DNA of 64,000 nt from an uncultured Clostridia bacterium (GCA_944385895.1 CALWYZ010000001.1:1-64000), one strand, 5' to 3'; positions 15,201 through 24,706 are shown, numbered from the stretch's first letter. Program-made: numbers and translations. Notes: generated by a model not told the origin, from the letters alone.

Positions 15201-16240
15201 TTTGAGCTCCTTATCGCTAAAACGCCTTCTTTTATCGCGTCAAGTATTTGCTGACGTTCGGATTGCTGTGCATTTTCCAGCCTGTGCAGAAGTATGTCCA
15301 CAAATTTCCCTTCAAGCGTGTTTTCTCCGGCACTTTTGAAAATGTCCGTATCGATTGTTGTTTCGTCTTTGATTTGTATAAACGACTCCTTAATATATTC
15401 TGTCAATACGTCACAGTCAATATCAAACGGTTGTTTAAGCTTGCCGACAAGTACAGCTCTTGCGATTTCATTTTCCTGCGGCTTGATTTTAAATAGTATA
15501 TCCATCACCTGAGCTATTGAGCTGCAGCTGCTTATATCTGCTGTATACTCTCTGTATATTTTCGAGTCTGTATTAACATATGTATAGCTGAAATCATCCG
15601 TATCGATAACATAAAAGCCTTTTTGGCCGCATTCATCAAAACCGTGTCCGAAAGGGGTACCGGCGTACAGGGCACGGGTACCGTTGGGAAGAAATATTGA
15701 CTGAGTTTTGTGTATATGACCCAAAAGGGAGAGTGCCGCCCCGGTCTGGGCCAGAGAACTCGGGTTAAGAGAAAATCCGCCCTTACCGGACAGGGTGCCG
15801 TGGGACAGTGTTATAAATTTACCGTCACCGCAAAATCCGCTCCATGGGTCCGGGGCTTCAAATGCATCTGAAAGAGAAATGCCGTAAACTGATATGTCTT
15901 GCATATCGGCTTTGGTTATGCTGTCGGGAAAAACAAAAAGATTTTCGGGCGGATTATTATAGAAATCGGTCATACTGAGCGGGTCATGATTTCCGCAAAC
16001 AGCCATAAATCGAATGTCGCTGTGGCTTTCAAAAACCCTATATACCGCCGCCTTTACATTCTCGTTTGGGTATGGCGTGTCAAACATATCACCGCCCAAA
16101 AGAATATATTTTATGCCGCTTTTGTCAGCATAGTCCGCAATTCTGCCAAAATCCATTACAAGCTGGCGGTTTCTTAAGTCGGCATTTTCATTTATAAATT
16201 TACATCCAAAATGTGTATCTGCGGTAAATATGAATTTCAT
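15197..16240 (-). CDS. YhaO/SbcD-like metallophosphoesterase (DNA exonuclease)
   Basis: The 347-residue protein has the calcineurin-like metal motifs TADTHFG (7), LLGGDMFD (48), CGNHD near 85, LSHGTL and LGHIHKTQ. The domain order equals SbcD/Mre11 and YhaO nucleases, the partners of SbcC/YhaN ATPases. ATG at 16240 has AGGAG, which overlaps the stop codon of the upstream DUF554 gene, so the three genes form an operon. Length is shorter than E. coli SbcD (about 400), as usual for YhaO-like forms. Confidence 0.88.
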   Translation of the reverse strand: MKFIFTADTHFGCKFINENADLRNRQLVMDFGRIADYADKSGIKYILLGGDMFDTPYPNENVKAAVYRVFESHSDIRFMAVCGNHDPLSMTDFYNNPPENLFVFPDSITKADMQDISVYGISLSDAFEAPDPWSGFCGDGKFITLSHGTLSGKGGFSLNPSSLAQTGAALSLLGHIHKTQSIFLPNGTRALYAGTPFGHGFDECGQKGFYVIDTDDFSYTYVNTDSKIYREYTADISSCSSIAQVMDILFKIKPQENEIARAVLVGKLKQPFDIDCDVLTEYIKESFIQIKDETTIDTDIFKSAGENTLEGKFVDILLHRLENAQQSERQQILDAIKEGVLAIRSSK

Positions 16241-16249
16241 ATAAGGCTC

Positions 16250-16930
16250 CTACATAAAAATACAGAGAATAAACGGGATGAATACGGCGGGCAATATATT
16301 GACTGCCTTGATTTTGGTAATATCCAGCATATTAAGGCCGATAGCGATAATAAGAAGCGAGCCGACGCAAGTCAGTTCGTTTATTACATGCTGAGTCAAA
16401 AACGGTTCTATTACTGTTGACAGCAAGGTAAGAGAGCCCTGATATAAAATAAGGGCAATACCTGCAAAAGCAGTTCCGATTCCAAGAGTTGTAGCCAGAA
16501 TTAGCGTTGAAACGCCGTCAACAACAGCTTTTGCAAAGAAGGATGAATGATCGCCGCGCAGGCCTGCGTCCATGGCGCCGGTTATAGCCCATGCTCCGAC
16601 ACATATAAGAAGCATTACTGTCACAAACCCTTCTGCTATACGGCTCTGGCCGTTTTTGCTTATTTTCGACTGAATAAATTCTCCGAATTTATTCAGGTAT
16701 CTATCAATGTCAATAGCTTGTCCTATAGCGGCTCCGACGGCGATTGAAATTATCGTAATAAGGGTATTTTCTCCGTTAAGCGCTCCGTCTATGCCTATGT
16801 ATATAATGCATAGAGCAAGACCTTTTACAACAGTGTCACATATTTTTCTCGGGAGTCTGTCGCCTATAAGCGTGCCCAGTACAGCACATACAATAACAAC
16901 AGCTCCATTAGCCAGTGTTCCGGTAAGCAT
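16250..16930 (-). CDS. DUF554 membrane protein (YdfK/YqgA family)
   Basis: The 226-residue protein has six or seven membrane spans, starts MLTGTLANGAVV, and contains the GxxIGxxLPxxxxxxVxxGLALCxIYIGI pattern typical of DUF554, a putative transporter family of unknown substrate. ATG at 16930 has AGGAGA upstream and a TTGAAA/TACAAT promoter. It is the first gene of the operon with the YhaO- and YhaN-like genes, 9 bp before the nuclease start; I see no functional reason for that link. Confidence 0.88.
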   Translation of the reverse strand: MLTGTLANGAVVIVCAVLGTLIGDRLPRKICDTVVKGLALCIIYIGIDGALNGENTLITIISIAVGAAIGQAIDIDRYLNKFGEFIQSKISKNGQSRIAEGFVTVMLLICVGAWAITGAMDAGLRGDHSSFFAKAVVDGVSTLILATTLGIGTAFAGIALILYQGSLTLLSTVIEPFLTQHVINELTCVGSLLIIAIGLNMLDITKIKAVNILPAVFIPFILCIFM

Positions 16931-16959
16931 TTTTATCTCCTTATATTATTACTGATGTT

Positions 16960-16988
16960 ATTGTATCATTGAACGGATATGCTTTCAA
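16960..16988 (-). promoter_or_regulatory. Promoter of the DUF554-yhaO-yhaN-like operon
   Basis: On the minus strand TTGAAA (16988-16983), 17 bp, TACAAT (16965-16960). Confidence 0.75.
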
Positions 16989-17008
16989 GCAAAATTGCAG
17001 AAATTCTG

Positions 17009-17037
17009 TTGATTTTTAAGGACTATGATATTATAAT
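17009..17037 (+). promoter_or_regulatory. proS promoter
   Basis: TTGATT at 17009-17014, 17 bp, TATAAT at 17032-17037. The leader is only about 25 nt, too short for a T-box. Confidence 0.8.
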
Positions 17038-17067
17038 TAAATATTATATGTATTACGGAGAAAACTG

Positions 17068-18504
17068 ATGGATAACAGAAAAATGGTTGACGATATAACG
17101 TCAATGGATGAAGATTTTGCCAAATGGTACACTGATATTGTAAAAAAGGCGGAGCTTGTGGGGTATACCAGCGTCAAAGGATGTATGGTTATACGTCCAT
17201 ACGGATATGCGATATGGGAAAACATGCAGCGTATTCTTGACGGAATGTTCAAAGAAACGGGACATGAGAATGTCTGTATGCCTATGTTTATTCCCGAAAG
17301 CCTTTTGAATAAGGAAAAAGACCATGTAGAGGGATTTGCGCCGGAGGTCGCGTGGGTCACTCACGGAGGCAGCGAAAAGCTTGAGGAACGTCTTTGTGTG
17401 CGTCCTACGTCCGAAACTCTGTTTTGTGAGCATTATTCGCAGATAGTCCATTCATACCGCGATCTGCCAAAGCTCTATAACCAATGGGTGTCAGTAGTGC
17501 GCTGGGAAAAAACAACGCGTCCGTTTTTGCGCTCAAGAGAGTTTTTGTGGCAGGAAGGTCATACGATACATGAAACAGCGCAGCAGGCGATAGAGGAAAC
17601 AGAAAAGATGCTTGGTATCTACGCACGGTTTTGTGAAGAGGTGCTTGCAATGCCGGTCATCAAAGGTAAGAAAACCGAGTCTGACAAGTTTGCAGGTGCC
17701 GTGTCCACTTATGCCATAGAAGCGCTGATGCACGACGGAAAAGCTCTTCAGGCGGGAACCTCTCATTATTTCGGCGATGGTTTTGCACGCGCTTTTGATA
17801 TAACATTCAGCGACCGGCAAAATAAAAAGTCGTATCCGCATCAGACTTCCTGGGGCGTTTCTACGCGTCTTATCGGCGGAATAATAATGACACACGGTGA
17901 CGATAACGGTCTGGCTCTGCCGCCGGCTGTTGCGCCGATACAGGCTGTGATAATACCGATCGCCGTACATAAGGGCAACGTAATTGAAAAGGCGCGTCAG
18001 CTGGAGCAGCAGCTCAAAAATATTGTAAGGGTAAAGGTTGACGACAGCGACAATTCGCCGGGCTGGAAATTTGCCCAGTATGAAATGAAAGGTGTTCCTG
18101 TCAGGATAGAGCTGGGACCGCGTGATATTGAAAATAATCAGTGTGTTATAGTTACGCGTCACAATCGTGAAAAAACTGTTGTAAGCCTTGATGATGTGGC
18201 GACCGTTGTACAGCAAAAGCTTAAAGAGGTGCATGACGGGCTTTACAGCAAAGCGCTGGAAAACCGCAACAGACGCACCTATGATTGTACAACTACTGAC
18301 CAGATGATAGATGAGATGACCAAAAAAGGTGATGGGTTCATTCGCGCCATGTGGTGCGGCAGTGAGGAGTGCGAGGCCGCCGTCAAGGAAAAAACGGGCG
18401 CCGGTTCACGCTGCATACCTTTTGATCAGGTGCAAATTTCAGATAAATGCGTTTGCTGCGGGAAACCTGCAAAGACCATGGTAATCTGGGGCAAAGCTTA
18501 CTAA
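17068..18504 (+). CDS. proS: Prolyl-tRNA synthetase, archaeal/eukaryote-type short form
   Basis: The 478-residue class II synthetase lacks the bacterial INS editing insertion. Motif 2 appears as the [15 protein letters not shown] stretch near 145-160, motif 3 as [14 protein letters not shown] near 270. A C-terminal anticodon domain and zinc-type domain with C-G-S-E-E-C and C-V-C-C-G follow, ending in Tyr as in this subclass. It charges tRNA-Pro. ATG at 17068 has CGGAG. This form is common in Clostridia; without INS, Ala-tRNA-Pro must be cleared by a separate YbaK/ProX-type protein, which I do not see here. Confidence 0.97.
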   Translation: MDNRKMVDDITSMDEDFAKWYTDIVKKAELVGYTSVKGCMVIRPYGYAIWENMQRILDGMFKETGHENVCMPMFIPESLLNKEKDHVEGFAPEVAWVTHGGSEKLEERLCVRPTSETLFCEHYSQIVHSYRDLPKLYNQWVSVVRWEKTTRPFLRSREFLWQEGHTIHETAQQAIEETEKMLGIYARFCEEVLAMPVIKGKKTESDKFAGAVSTYAIEALMHDGKALQAGTSHYFGDGFARAFDITFSDRQNKKSYPHQTSWGVSTRLIGGIIMTHGDDNGLALPPAVAPIQAVIIPIAVHKGNVIEKARQLEQQLKNIVRVKVDDSDNSPGWKFAQYEMKGVPVRIELGPRDIENNQCVIVTRHNREKTVVSLDDVATVVQQKLKEVHDGLYSKALENRNRRTYDCTTTDQMIDEMTKKGDGFIRAMWCGSEECEAAVKEKTGAGSRCIPFDQVQISDKCVCCGKPAKTMVIWGKAY

Positions 18505-18544
18505 TTGCAAATAAGTTTATTTAAAATCCGGTGAGGGTTGTATT

Positions 18545-19423
18545 ATGAACGTGTTTAATGTTGCTCTGCTGCAGATATTACCGTGCAAAACGGCAAAGGA
18601 AAATCTTAAAAAGGGTATAGCTGCCTGCAGGGCTGCAAAGCAGAAAGGTGCGGATATTGCACTTTTTCCGGAAATGTGGAGCAACGGATATAATATTCCG
18701 GCAGATATTGACATGCTTAAATCACAGGCTGTAAGTGACGACGGGGAATTTGTATCAGCCTTTTGCGCACTCGCGCTTGAGCTGGATATGGCAATAGCCG
18801 TAACATTTCTCGAAAGCGCTCAGCCGCTGCCGCGTAATACGGTTGTTGTAATCAACAGACACGGAAAAAAGATATTGAAATATTCCAAGGTACATACATG
18901 TGATTTTTCAGACGAATGCAGACTCGGTGCGGGTGACGGATTTTATGTCTCAGATCTTGATACTGCTTTTGGTACTGTTAAAATCGGTACGATGATTTGC
19001 TATGACAGAGAGTTTCCCGAAAGCGCGCGTATTCTTATGCTAAAGGGTGCTGAGATAATTCTTGTGCCTAATGCATGTCCTATGGAAATTAACCGTCTTT
19101 CTCAGCTCAGAAGCAGAGCGTTTGAAAATATGCTGGGAATAGCCACATGTAATTATCCTGAAGGTAAGCCTGACTGCAACGGCTGTTCGTCGGCTTTTGA
19201 CGGGATTGCGTATTTACCCGACCTGACTCTTTCACGTGATACCTGCATATTGCTGGCAGGTAAAAATCAGGGCGTATATATTGCCGGATTTGATATGGAT
19301 ATGCTCAGAAATTACCGTAAGTTCGAAGTGCATGGAAATGCCTATAGGCGCCCCGATAAATACGCCGACATTATTAAAAATCAAATATGCGAGCCGTTTA
19401 TCAGACACGATCGCAGAGATTAA
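18545..19423 (+). CDS. Carbon-nitrogen hydrolase (nitrilase superfamily)
   Basis: The 292-residue protein has the Glu-Lys-Cys triad of the nitrilase fold: Glu in LFPEMW near 43, Lys in YSKVHTCDF near 115 and Cys in MICYDREFPE near 157. The family splits amide or nitrile bonds (omega-amidases, N-carbamoyl-putrescine or beta-ureidopropionate amidases). The substrate cannot be read from the sequence. ATG at 18545 with GAGGG. It follows proS at 40 bp on the same strand, and no terminator separates them. Confidence 0.88.
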   Translation: MNVFNVALLQILPCKTAKENLKKGIAACRAAKQKGADIALFPEMWSNGYNIPADIDMLKSQAVSDDGEFVSAFCALALELDMAIAVTFLESAQPLPRNTVVVINRHGKKILKYSKVHTCDFSDECRLGAGDGFYVSDLDTAFGTVKIGTMICYDREFPESARILMLKGAEIILVPNACPMEINRLSQLRSRAFENMLGIATCNYPEGKPDCNGCSSAFDGIAYLPDLTLSRDTCILLAGKNQGVYIAGFDMDMLRNYRKFEVHGNAYRRPDKYADIIKNQICEPFIRHDRRD

Positions 19424-19565
19424 AAAACATCGTTAAATTTTTATACTATATACCGTCAGTTTTTTTAATGAGATAATATAATCCCAGAACATATTCAATG
19501 AAACCGGATATTTGCCAAACGGATTTAAAATATGGTATTGAACCTTACAACGATAATATATAATG

Positions 19566-19600
19566 TTAAAAAGCCCCCCGACAATTGTCGGGGGGGTGTT
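19566..19600 (-). terminator. Terminator of the M23 peptidase gene
   Basis: On the minus strand CCCCCCGAC pairs with GTCGGGGGG around AATT, then C and T5. Confidence 0.9.
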
Positions 19601-19601
19601 A

Positions 19602-21281
19602 TTATCCAATATATTTCATTGCGTTTACAGCATTTCCGTTAATCCGCATTTCAAAGTGCAGATGCGGACCGCTTGAGTTACCGGTAGAACCGATTCTTCC
19701 GATTTGCTGTCCTTGATAGACGGTGGTTCCAACCGATACATTTATAGAGCTCAAATGAGCATACCATGTTTCATAACCATTGGAGTGCTTTATCTTGACG
19801 ACTTTACCGTATCCGCCTGACCAACCGGCATAAATGACCGTTCCGGCTGCCGATGCATATGCAGGCTTTCCGTAAGCACCGCTCATTGTAAGGTCGGTAC
19901 CGGTATGACCTCTGTAACCGCCGAATGCACAAGATACATAGCCGCCGCTTATCGGACGAATAAATGTTCCTGTGCCGGCAAGAGGCGATGTGGAAGAAGG
20001 AAGAGCTTTGGTGCCTACATAAATCTCCTTGTTTACCGGCTCGCGTGTTACAGTCTCTGAAATTATCTGTTTTGAAACCTGTGCGCCGTCGATATAAGTG
20101 ACTTCGGCCACAATATCCTTTTCACCGGTCTTGCCTGATGTTTTGACCTTTGTCTGTGTCTTGTAAAGAGAACTGTCCTCGATCTTTATGGTATCGTAAT
20201 CTATCTCTTCGGTATAATTTATTGTCTTAACGATTTTAATTCCCAGATAAACCTCAGGCTGTGAAATATTTACCTTTTTCCCGGGAACAAGTCTGCGCTC
20301 GTCAAGCTCAGGGTTTAGTGCATACAGCTGAGTTCTTGTAAGACCTGTTGCTTTTGATATGTCAGAAAGGTAATCGTCTTCCTGAATAGTGTAATACATC
20401 GGGTTGGTTGAGGCGCTGAATTTAGCGCGTATTTCATCCTCTGTATAGAAATAGGATGGAGCATAAATGCCTTTTTTTATTTCTACATTGGCAACAAACT
20501 CGACCGTTTCGTTTTCTTCACCGGTTATATACGGCTGTTTAAGCTCGTCAAGTATATTGTTAAGTGTGTCTTCCGACTGTGAAGCGGCTATAAGAGTGCC
20601 GTCAACATATAAACCGTAATGCTCTCCGATCTCTTCGCAGACTATCGAGTATACACCGTCGTACATTTCACTTTTGCTCTCTTCGGTCTGAAGCTTGCTT
20701 TTATTTACTATTGTAAAAGAATATTCAGGGTTTGATGTCATAACATAATTTTCGCCGATAGACTCACCGAGATTATTTTCGACCTCGCTTACTACATTTG
20801 AAAATTCCGACTCGTTGGAAACATATCCGACAGTCTCGCCGTTTACAGTGACCTTAAGAGCAAGTGCATAAAAGTTTGTTGAAAACAGCACTGCTATAAC
20901 GGCTATACACGACAGAGCGGGAGCCCAGTAGGAAAAGTTGCGTACAAAGCTTTTGGGAATTGCCATTATTACTTTGACAGTACCCTTTGCCAGTATGCAT
21001 GTCCACTTGATGACAAACTCGCCTGTTGCATATATAAATTTTACGGCGCGTACTAGTAAATTCTTGTATCCTGCTTTTGCAATACGTACAAATACAGTTT
21101 CAATAAAAAGACCTGCCGAGTATATAAATTTTACAATAAGCTCACCCAGACCGCTGATGCCTTTGAGCATTCCCTTAAAGCTCAGCTCTCTGATTGCATG
21201 TGCAGCACAAAAACCACCGCGCACAATGGCACGCGCCGGTTTTAATGCAGCTTTTATAATTTTTTTTGCGAACTTATTCAT
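19602..21281 (-). CDS. Membrane-anchored M23 endopeptidase with LysM and G5 domains
   Basis: The 559-residue protein has an amphipathic basic N-terminal region of about 110 residues, a single span near 120-140, a YabE-like extracellular stretch, a LysM near 325-370 (Y-T-I-Q-E-D-D-Y-L), a G5 domain near 375-450 and a C-terminal peptidase M23 domain with H-T-G-T-D and H-L-H-F metal ligands. Such proteins cut cross-bridge peptides of peptidoglycan during growth or sporulation. I chose ATG at 21281, which has a GGAGTG site; a GTG at 21293 overlaps that site. A TTGATT/TATTAT promoter with WalR-type repeats precedes it. The long amphipathic N-terminus is unusual for the family. Confidence 0.9.
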   Translation of the reverse strand: MNKFAKKIIKAALKPARAIVRGGFCAAHAIRELSFKGMLKGISGLGELIVKFIYSAGLFIETVFVRIAKAGYKNLLVRAVKFIYATGEFVIKWTCILAKGTVKVIMAIPKSFVRNFSYWAPALSCIAVIAVLFSTNFYALALKVTVNGETVGYVSNESEFSNVVSEVENNLGESIGENYVMTSNPEYSFTIVNKSKLQTEESKSEMYDGVYSIVCEEIGEHYGLYVDGTLIAASQSEDTLNNILDELKQPYITGEENETVEFVANVEIKKGIYAPSYFYTEDEIRAKFSASTNPMYYTIQEDDYLSDISKATGLTRTQLYALNPELDERRLVPGKKVNISQPEVYLGIKIVKTINYTEEIDYDTIKIEDSSLYKTQTKVKTSGKTGEKDIVAEVTYIDGAQVSKQIISETVTREPVNKEIYVGTKALPSSTSPLAGTGTFIRPISGGYVSCAFGGYRGHTGTDLTMSGAYGKPAYASAAGTVIYAGWSGGYGKVVKIKHSNGYETWYAHLSSINVSVGTTVYQGQQIGRIGSTGNSSGPHLHFEMRINGNAVNAMKYIG

Positions 21282-21320
21282 TAGAAATAACACTCCGTTA
21301 CGTTGTTTATATTATCAAAA

Positions 21321-21337
21321 ATTACAAATCAGTTACA
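21321..21337 (-). promoter_or_regulatory. WalR (YycF)-type box near the transcription start of the M23 gene
   Basis: On the minus strand TGTAAC-TGATT-TGTAAT matches the WalR consensus TGTWAH-N5-TGTWAH. It lies just downstream of the -10, where bound WalR would be expected to repress. Confidence 0.6.
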
Positions 21338-21347
21338 AACCAATACA

Positions 21348-21376
21348 ATAATACACCAGGTTTGTAATAAAATCAA
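21348..21376 (-). promoter_or_regulatory. Promoter of the M23 peptidase gene
   Basis: On the minus strand TTGATT (21376-21371), 17 bp, TATTAT (21353-21348). Two TGTAAT half-sites on the plus strand (21363-21368 and 21385-21390), 22 bp apart, overlap or flank the -35. Confidence 0.75.
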
Positions 21377-21449
21377 GACCTTTTTGTAATTTTTAAGAAT
21401 TTTTTTTACAGAGGTTCCTATATATAATATAAACGGTAAAACAAGAAAA

Positions 21450-21466
21450 ATTACAAAATGATTACA
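21450..21466 (-). promoter_or_regulatory. Second WalR-type box upstream of the M23 gene
   Basis: On the minus strand TGTAAT-CATTT-TGTAAT is an exact match to the WalR consensus. It lies about 75 bp upstream of the -35 and just past the terminator of the foldase gene. Confidence 0.6.
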
Positions 21467-21470
21467 AATA

Positions 21471-21499
21471 TAAAAAAATGCGGCTAAAAAGCCGCATTT
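21471..21499 (-). terminator. Terminator of the PrsA-like gene
   Basis: On the minus strand AATGCGGC pairs with GCCGCATT and is followed by T7. Confidence 0.88.
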
Positions 21500-21513
21500 T
21501 CGGAAAATTAAAA

Positions 21514-22635
21514 TTATTTTTCTTCAGTAGTTTCGGTATCGACTCCGAGCTGTTCTTTAAGTTCGTCGGAAATAAGGCTGTCGCTTTGTTGGTCGGACTG
21601 GATATCAATATTTACGACAGACAGTTCCTCAAGTACAGCATTATTATATTTAACGCCAATTCGTTCTTTCAAATCATCAAGTATTTTGTTGGATTCCTCG
21701 CTCATCATATTTTCTAAAAGTACCACTTCTCTGTCCGGTGAGAAAATATCTTCATCGGTAAAAGGATATTTTTTCATTATATGATAGCCGAGATTGGATT
21801 GGATAAGCTTTATATCTCCCACTTTCATTTCAAACGCTGCGTTATGGAAAACAGTAGTATAGGAAGTGTCATCTTTAGAGAAGATATAGCCGTCGGGGTT
21901 TGAAGCCATACCGGGGTCCTCGTTATATTCGTCTATGAGCTTTTCAAAATCCTCTCCGGCCAGTGCTTTTTGATATATTTCTTGCGCCTTTTGGCCTATT
22001 TTAGCTTTTTCGTCTTTGGACAAGTCATTGTCCTCATCGTCTTTTGTTGACAGAAAAATATGCTTTACCTTTGTATAATATTCTTCGTAATAAGCGCGAA
22101 GATCATCGCGAGAGACAGGGTTTTCAGTGCTGTCCGGTCCGAAATAATACATGATTACAGCCTTTTTTTGGGCCTCGTCGTAATATTGTTGCTCAAAATC
22201 CTCGTATGTAAATCCCTGCTCACGAAGACTTTTATCCAGTTCTTCTTTGCTTCCGTATTGTTCTATATAACTTTGCATAGTCTCTTCTATTTCATTGACT
22301 GTCTGGTCGTCAAGGGTGAGACCCAGCTCGTCAAAGTGTATGGAATAAAGATTGTAAGAAATCAGATACGATTGTATCATAGAGTCCAAATACTGCTGAA
22401 CGGTAGATGTATAGCTGGAGTCAATATATCTGTCCCAGAGATCGTCCGTGTCTTCAAGGTCGTTGCTTGTCAAGAACTGAGATTTTATACTTATCGCCGC
22501 GGCTTTGTATCTGTCGGCTGAAATCACCCTGTCTCCGATTTTAAGGGCATAATCGCCCGAAGAGCAGGATACCGGAAAGCTCAGCAAGACTGTTACAGCC
22601 AGAATGAGGCAAACGGCTTTTTTAAGAATTTTCAT
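21514..22635 (-). CDS. PrsA/SurA-like lipoprotein foldase with parvulin domain
   Basis: The 373-residue protein has a lipoprotein signal ending P-V-S-C (Cys24), a helical SurA_N-like chaperone part (about 30-180) and a parvulin rotamase domain around 185-300 with KHIFLSTKDD, a G-E-D-F-x-x-L-I-x-E-Y-N motif and G-Y-H-I-M-K. It folds secreted proteins on the outer face of the membrane. The C-terminal 50 residues are acidic and variable. ATG at 22635 with GGAGG. It is upstream of, and codirectional with, the M23 peptidase, a possible client. Confidence 0.88.
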   Translation of the reverse strand: MKILKKAVCLILAVTVLLSFPVSCSSGDYALKIGDRVISADRYKAAAISIKSQFLTSNDLEDTDDLWDRYIDSSYTSTVQQYLDSMIQSYLISYNLYSIHFDELGLTLDDQTVNEIEETMQSYIEQYGSKEELDKSLREQGFTYEDFEQQYYDEAQKKAVIMYYFGPDSTENPVSRDDLRAYYEEYYTKVKHIFLSTKDDEDNDLSKDEKAKIGQKAQEIYQKALAGEDFEKLIDEYNEDPGMASNPDGYIFSKDDTSYTTVFHNAAFEMKVGDIKLIQSNLGYHIMKKYPFTDEDIFSPDREVVLLENMMSEESNKILDDLKERIGVKYNNAVLEELSVVNIDIQSDQQSDSLISDELKEQLGVDTETTEEK

Positions 22636-22743
22636 ATTTAAATTCCTCCGTAATTATAAATGCAATTGGCTTTACAGCTATATTATATCTTTATCAAAGT
22701 GACTTTGTCTATATATAAAATGTAAAAAATATATAAAATCTGT

Positions 22744-22772
22744 TTTACAGCTGATAACGGGTATGGTATAAT
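22744..22772 (+). promoter_or_regulatory. Promoter of the RlmD-like methyltransferase gene
   Basis: TTTACA at 22744-22749, 17 bp, TATAAT at 22767-22772. Confidence 0.75.
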
Positions 22773-22807
22773 TAATTATCAAATGTTTGAAGGTAAAAAG
22801 AGGATTT

Positions 22808-24136
22808 ATGAATAAAAACGAAAGACTGGAAGTGGAAATAGAGGACTATTCCAGTGAAGGATACGGTGTAGCGAAGCCGGATGGCTATGTGCTGTTTATT
22901 CCGGGCACTATACGCGGCGAGCGGGTTTTGGCACATGTTTTGAAAGCCGGTAAAAGTTTTGGTTATGCGAAAGCGGAAAAGATACTTTTACCGTCTGAAA
23001 AGCGTTGTAAACAGTTATGCCCGGCAGATGGAGTTTGCGGCGGCTGCGGGCTGTGGCATATGGATTATAAAGAAGAGTTTGATTTTAAATGTGCAAAGGT
23101 TCTGTCCAATCTGAAAAAAGCGGGGTTAGATGCAAAGATTGATAAGATAGAAGCAAGCACCTGTGTTACAGGTTACCGGAATAAGGCTCAGTATCCCGTG
23201 CGGGAGCAGAGAGGCAAAACAGTCATAGGCTTTTACCGCCGGGCAAGCCATGATGTGGCGGAAGAAAAATGTCTTATACAGCCTGAGATTTTTGATAAAA
23301 TAGTTGCATGTGTACGAAGGTTTATGCAAAATTACTCGGTCGACGCCTATAACGAATTAACAGGCAAGGGTATAATAAGACATATATATCTTCGTTCGTC
23401 CGGTGACAAACGTCAGATAATGCTCTGTCTTGTTGTCAACGGAATTTTTGATAAAAAACGGGAATTTATACATGCTGTCTGCGGTGAGTTTAATGAAATA
23501 ACGACAGTAATACTGAATTATAATTCAAAAAATACAAATGTAATACTTGGCCAGAGATTTGAAACAATATACGGCAGCGGATTTATCACCGACACCCTGT
23601 GCGGCAAAAAATTCGAGATATCTGCACAGGCTTTTTATCAGGTAAACCATGATATGTGTGAGAAACTGTACGGCATAGCCGCGGCTTTTGGCGAAGTTGA
23701 TCAGAGCCGGCGCGTTCTTGATCTGTATTGCGGCATAGGCACGGTGGGTATCTGTGCAGCAATGTCTGCCAAAGAGCTTATCGGTGTTGAAATAGTGCCG
23801 CAGGCTGTTAACAATGCACGTCGCAATGCTGTGATCAACGGGCTTGCTAACGCAAGATTTATAGCGAGTGACGCCGCAGGGATAAATAATCTCGGTCTGG
23901 GTGATTTTGATGTAATTTTTGTCGATCCGCCTCGTAAAGGCTGTGATAGGAGTACGCTTGATTTTATTATATCCAGTAGTGCGGAAAAGCTGGTGTATAT
24001 TTCCTGTGACAGTGCAACGCTTGCAAGAGATGCAGCTATACTTACAAGCGCTGGATTCAGTATTAAAAAAACTGCTGTTGTAGATATGTTTGCACGCACA
24101 AGCCATGTGGAGACGGTAGTTCAGTTTGTCCGGTAA
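22808..24136 (+). CDS. 23S rRNA (uracil-5)-methyltransferase, RlmD/RlmCD (TrmA) family
   Basis: The 442-residue enzyme has an N-terminal TRAM domain (about 1-60), four iron-sulfur cysteines (Cys67, 71, 77, 80 in the C-x3-C...C-G-G-C pattern), a SAM site VLDLYCGIGTVG near 305 and the C-terminal catalytic motif VYISCDSATLARD. It methylates C5 of uridine in 23S rRNA (U1939 and/or U747). ATG at 22808 has GAGG at 22800-22803; a TTG at 22787 lacks a ribosome site. Which uridine is modified cannot be told from the sequence. Confidence 0.92.
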   Translation: MNKNERLEVEIEDYSSEGYGVAKPDGYVLFIPGTIRGERVLAHVLKAGKSFGYAKAEKILLPSEKRCKQLCPADGVCGGCGLWHMDYKEEFDFKCAKVLSNLKKAGLDAKIDKIEASTCVTGYRNKAQYPVREQRGKTVIGFYRRASHDVAEEKCLIQPEIFDKIVACVRRFMQNYSVDAYNELTGKGIIRHIYLRSSGDKRQIMLCLVVNGIFDKKREFIHAVCGEFNEITTVILNYNSKNTNVILGQRFETIYGSGFITDTLCGKKFEISAQAFYQVNHDMCEKLYGIAAAFGEVDQSRRVLDLYCGIGTVGICAAMSAKELIGVEIVPQAVNNARRNAVINGLANARFIASDAAGINNLGLGDFDVIFVDPPRKGCDRSTLDFIISSSAEKLVYISCDSATLARDAAILTSAGFSIKKTAVVDMFARTSHVETVVQFVR

Positions 24137-24164
24137 TTATATAAAAAGGAACTAATATTCAGAT

Positions 24165-24706
24165 ATGGACTGGATGCAACAGGTATGTACACGTTTAAAA
24201 AGAAAAAACAGTATTCTGTTTTTAAAACCCGATGCGTTATTTAAAAGGCTAAATAGACTTACGGCTGCCGGAACCGCAAAACGATGGTTTTGAGGGCGCC
24301 TGACCTTGAAAAAGGTGCGGTTAAGTAATTGAGAAAAAAGTATCTACAGGATTTCAGACTTTTAGCCGCAGTGAGTACGGCAAGAATGCGGGCATGCAGC
24401 CAGATAAAAATGCAGCAGGCAAAACATACGATACTTGAATGCCATGCCGCCTGTAAACAGCTGTCAGAGCCTGAGGATATCTGTCTGTTTCACGCAGTCG
24501 GGCAAGTGTGCAGGTTATGCATACTGTAAAACATGCCATGGGATATCCTGTTTATTAAACCTACGTCTTTTGGTTATAAATATGATTTGGATAATTTCAG
24601 ACATGCTGTAGAACAGCGTGTTTTACTGTACTAAGATAAACTTTAATACTGGCAAAATAACTATGCCGATAATGACATTGAGTGGGCTGAATTTATTCTT
24701 GAGTGA
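24165..24706 (+). pseudogene. Decayed 'putative immunity protein' (Imm5-like family) gene
   Basis: Pieces of one protein appear in order but in shifting frames: MDWMQQVCTRLKRKNSILFL to a TGA at 24291; YLQDFRLLAAVSTAR, KMQQAKHTILECHAAC and LFHAVGQVC in another frame (24330-24510); VMHTVKHAMGYPVY in a third (24517-24558); GYKYDLDNFRHAVEQR (24575-24622); and YWQNNYADNDIEWAEF to a TGA at 24706. Joined, they make about 178 residues with the His-rich H-A-V-G-Q and H-A-x-G-Y-P-V-Y landmarks I know from proteins annotated as putative immunity protein. At least one stop and three or more frameshifts show a dead gene. Function of the intact family is not firmly known. The family name rests on memory of its motifs. 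Confidence 0.65.

Noticed and set aside
16931-17067. T-box upstream of proS
   Set aside because: The promoter leaves a leader of only about 25 nt and there is no GGTGGTACCGCG-type motif.
24329-24529. Open frame of 66 codons as a real small gene
   Set aside because: It is one fragment of the frameshifted pseudogene; flanking fragments in other frames continue the same protein.
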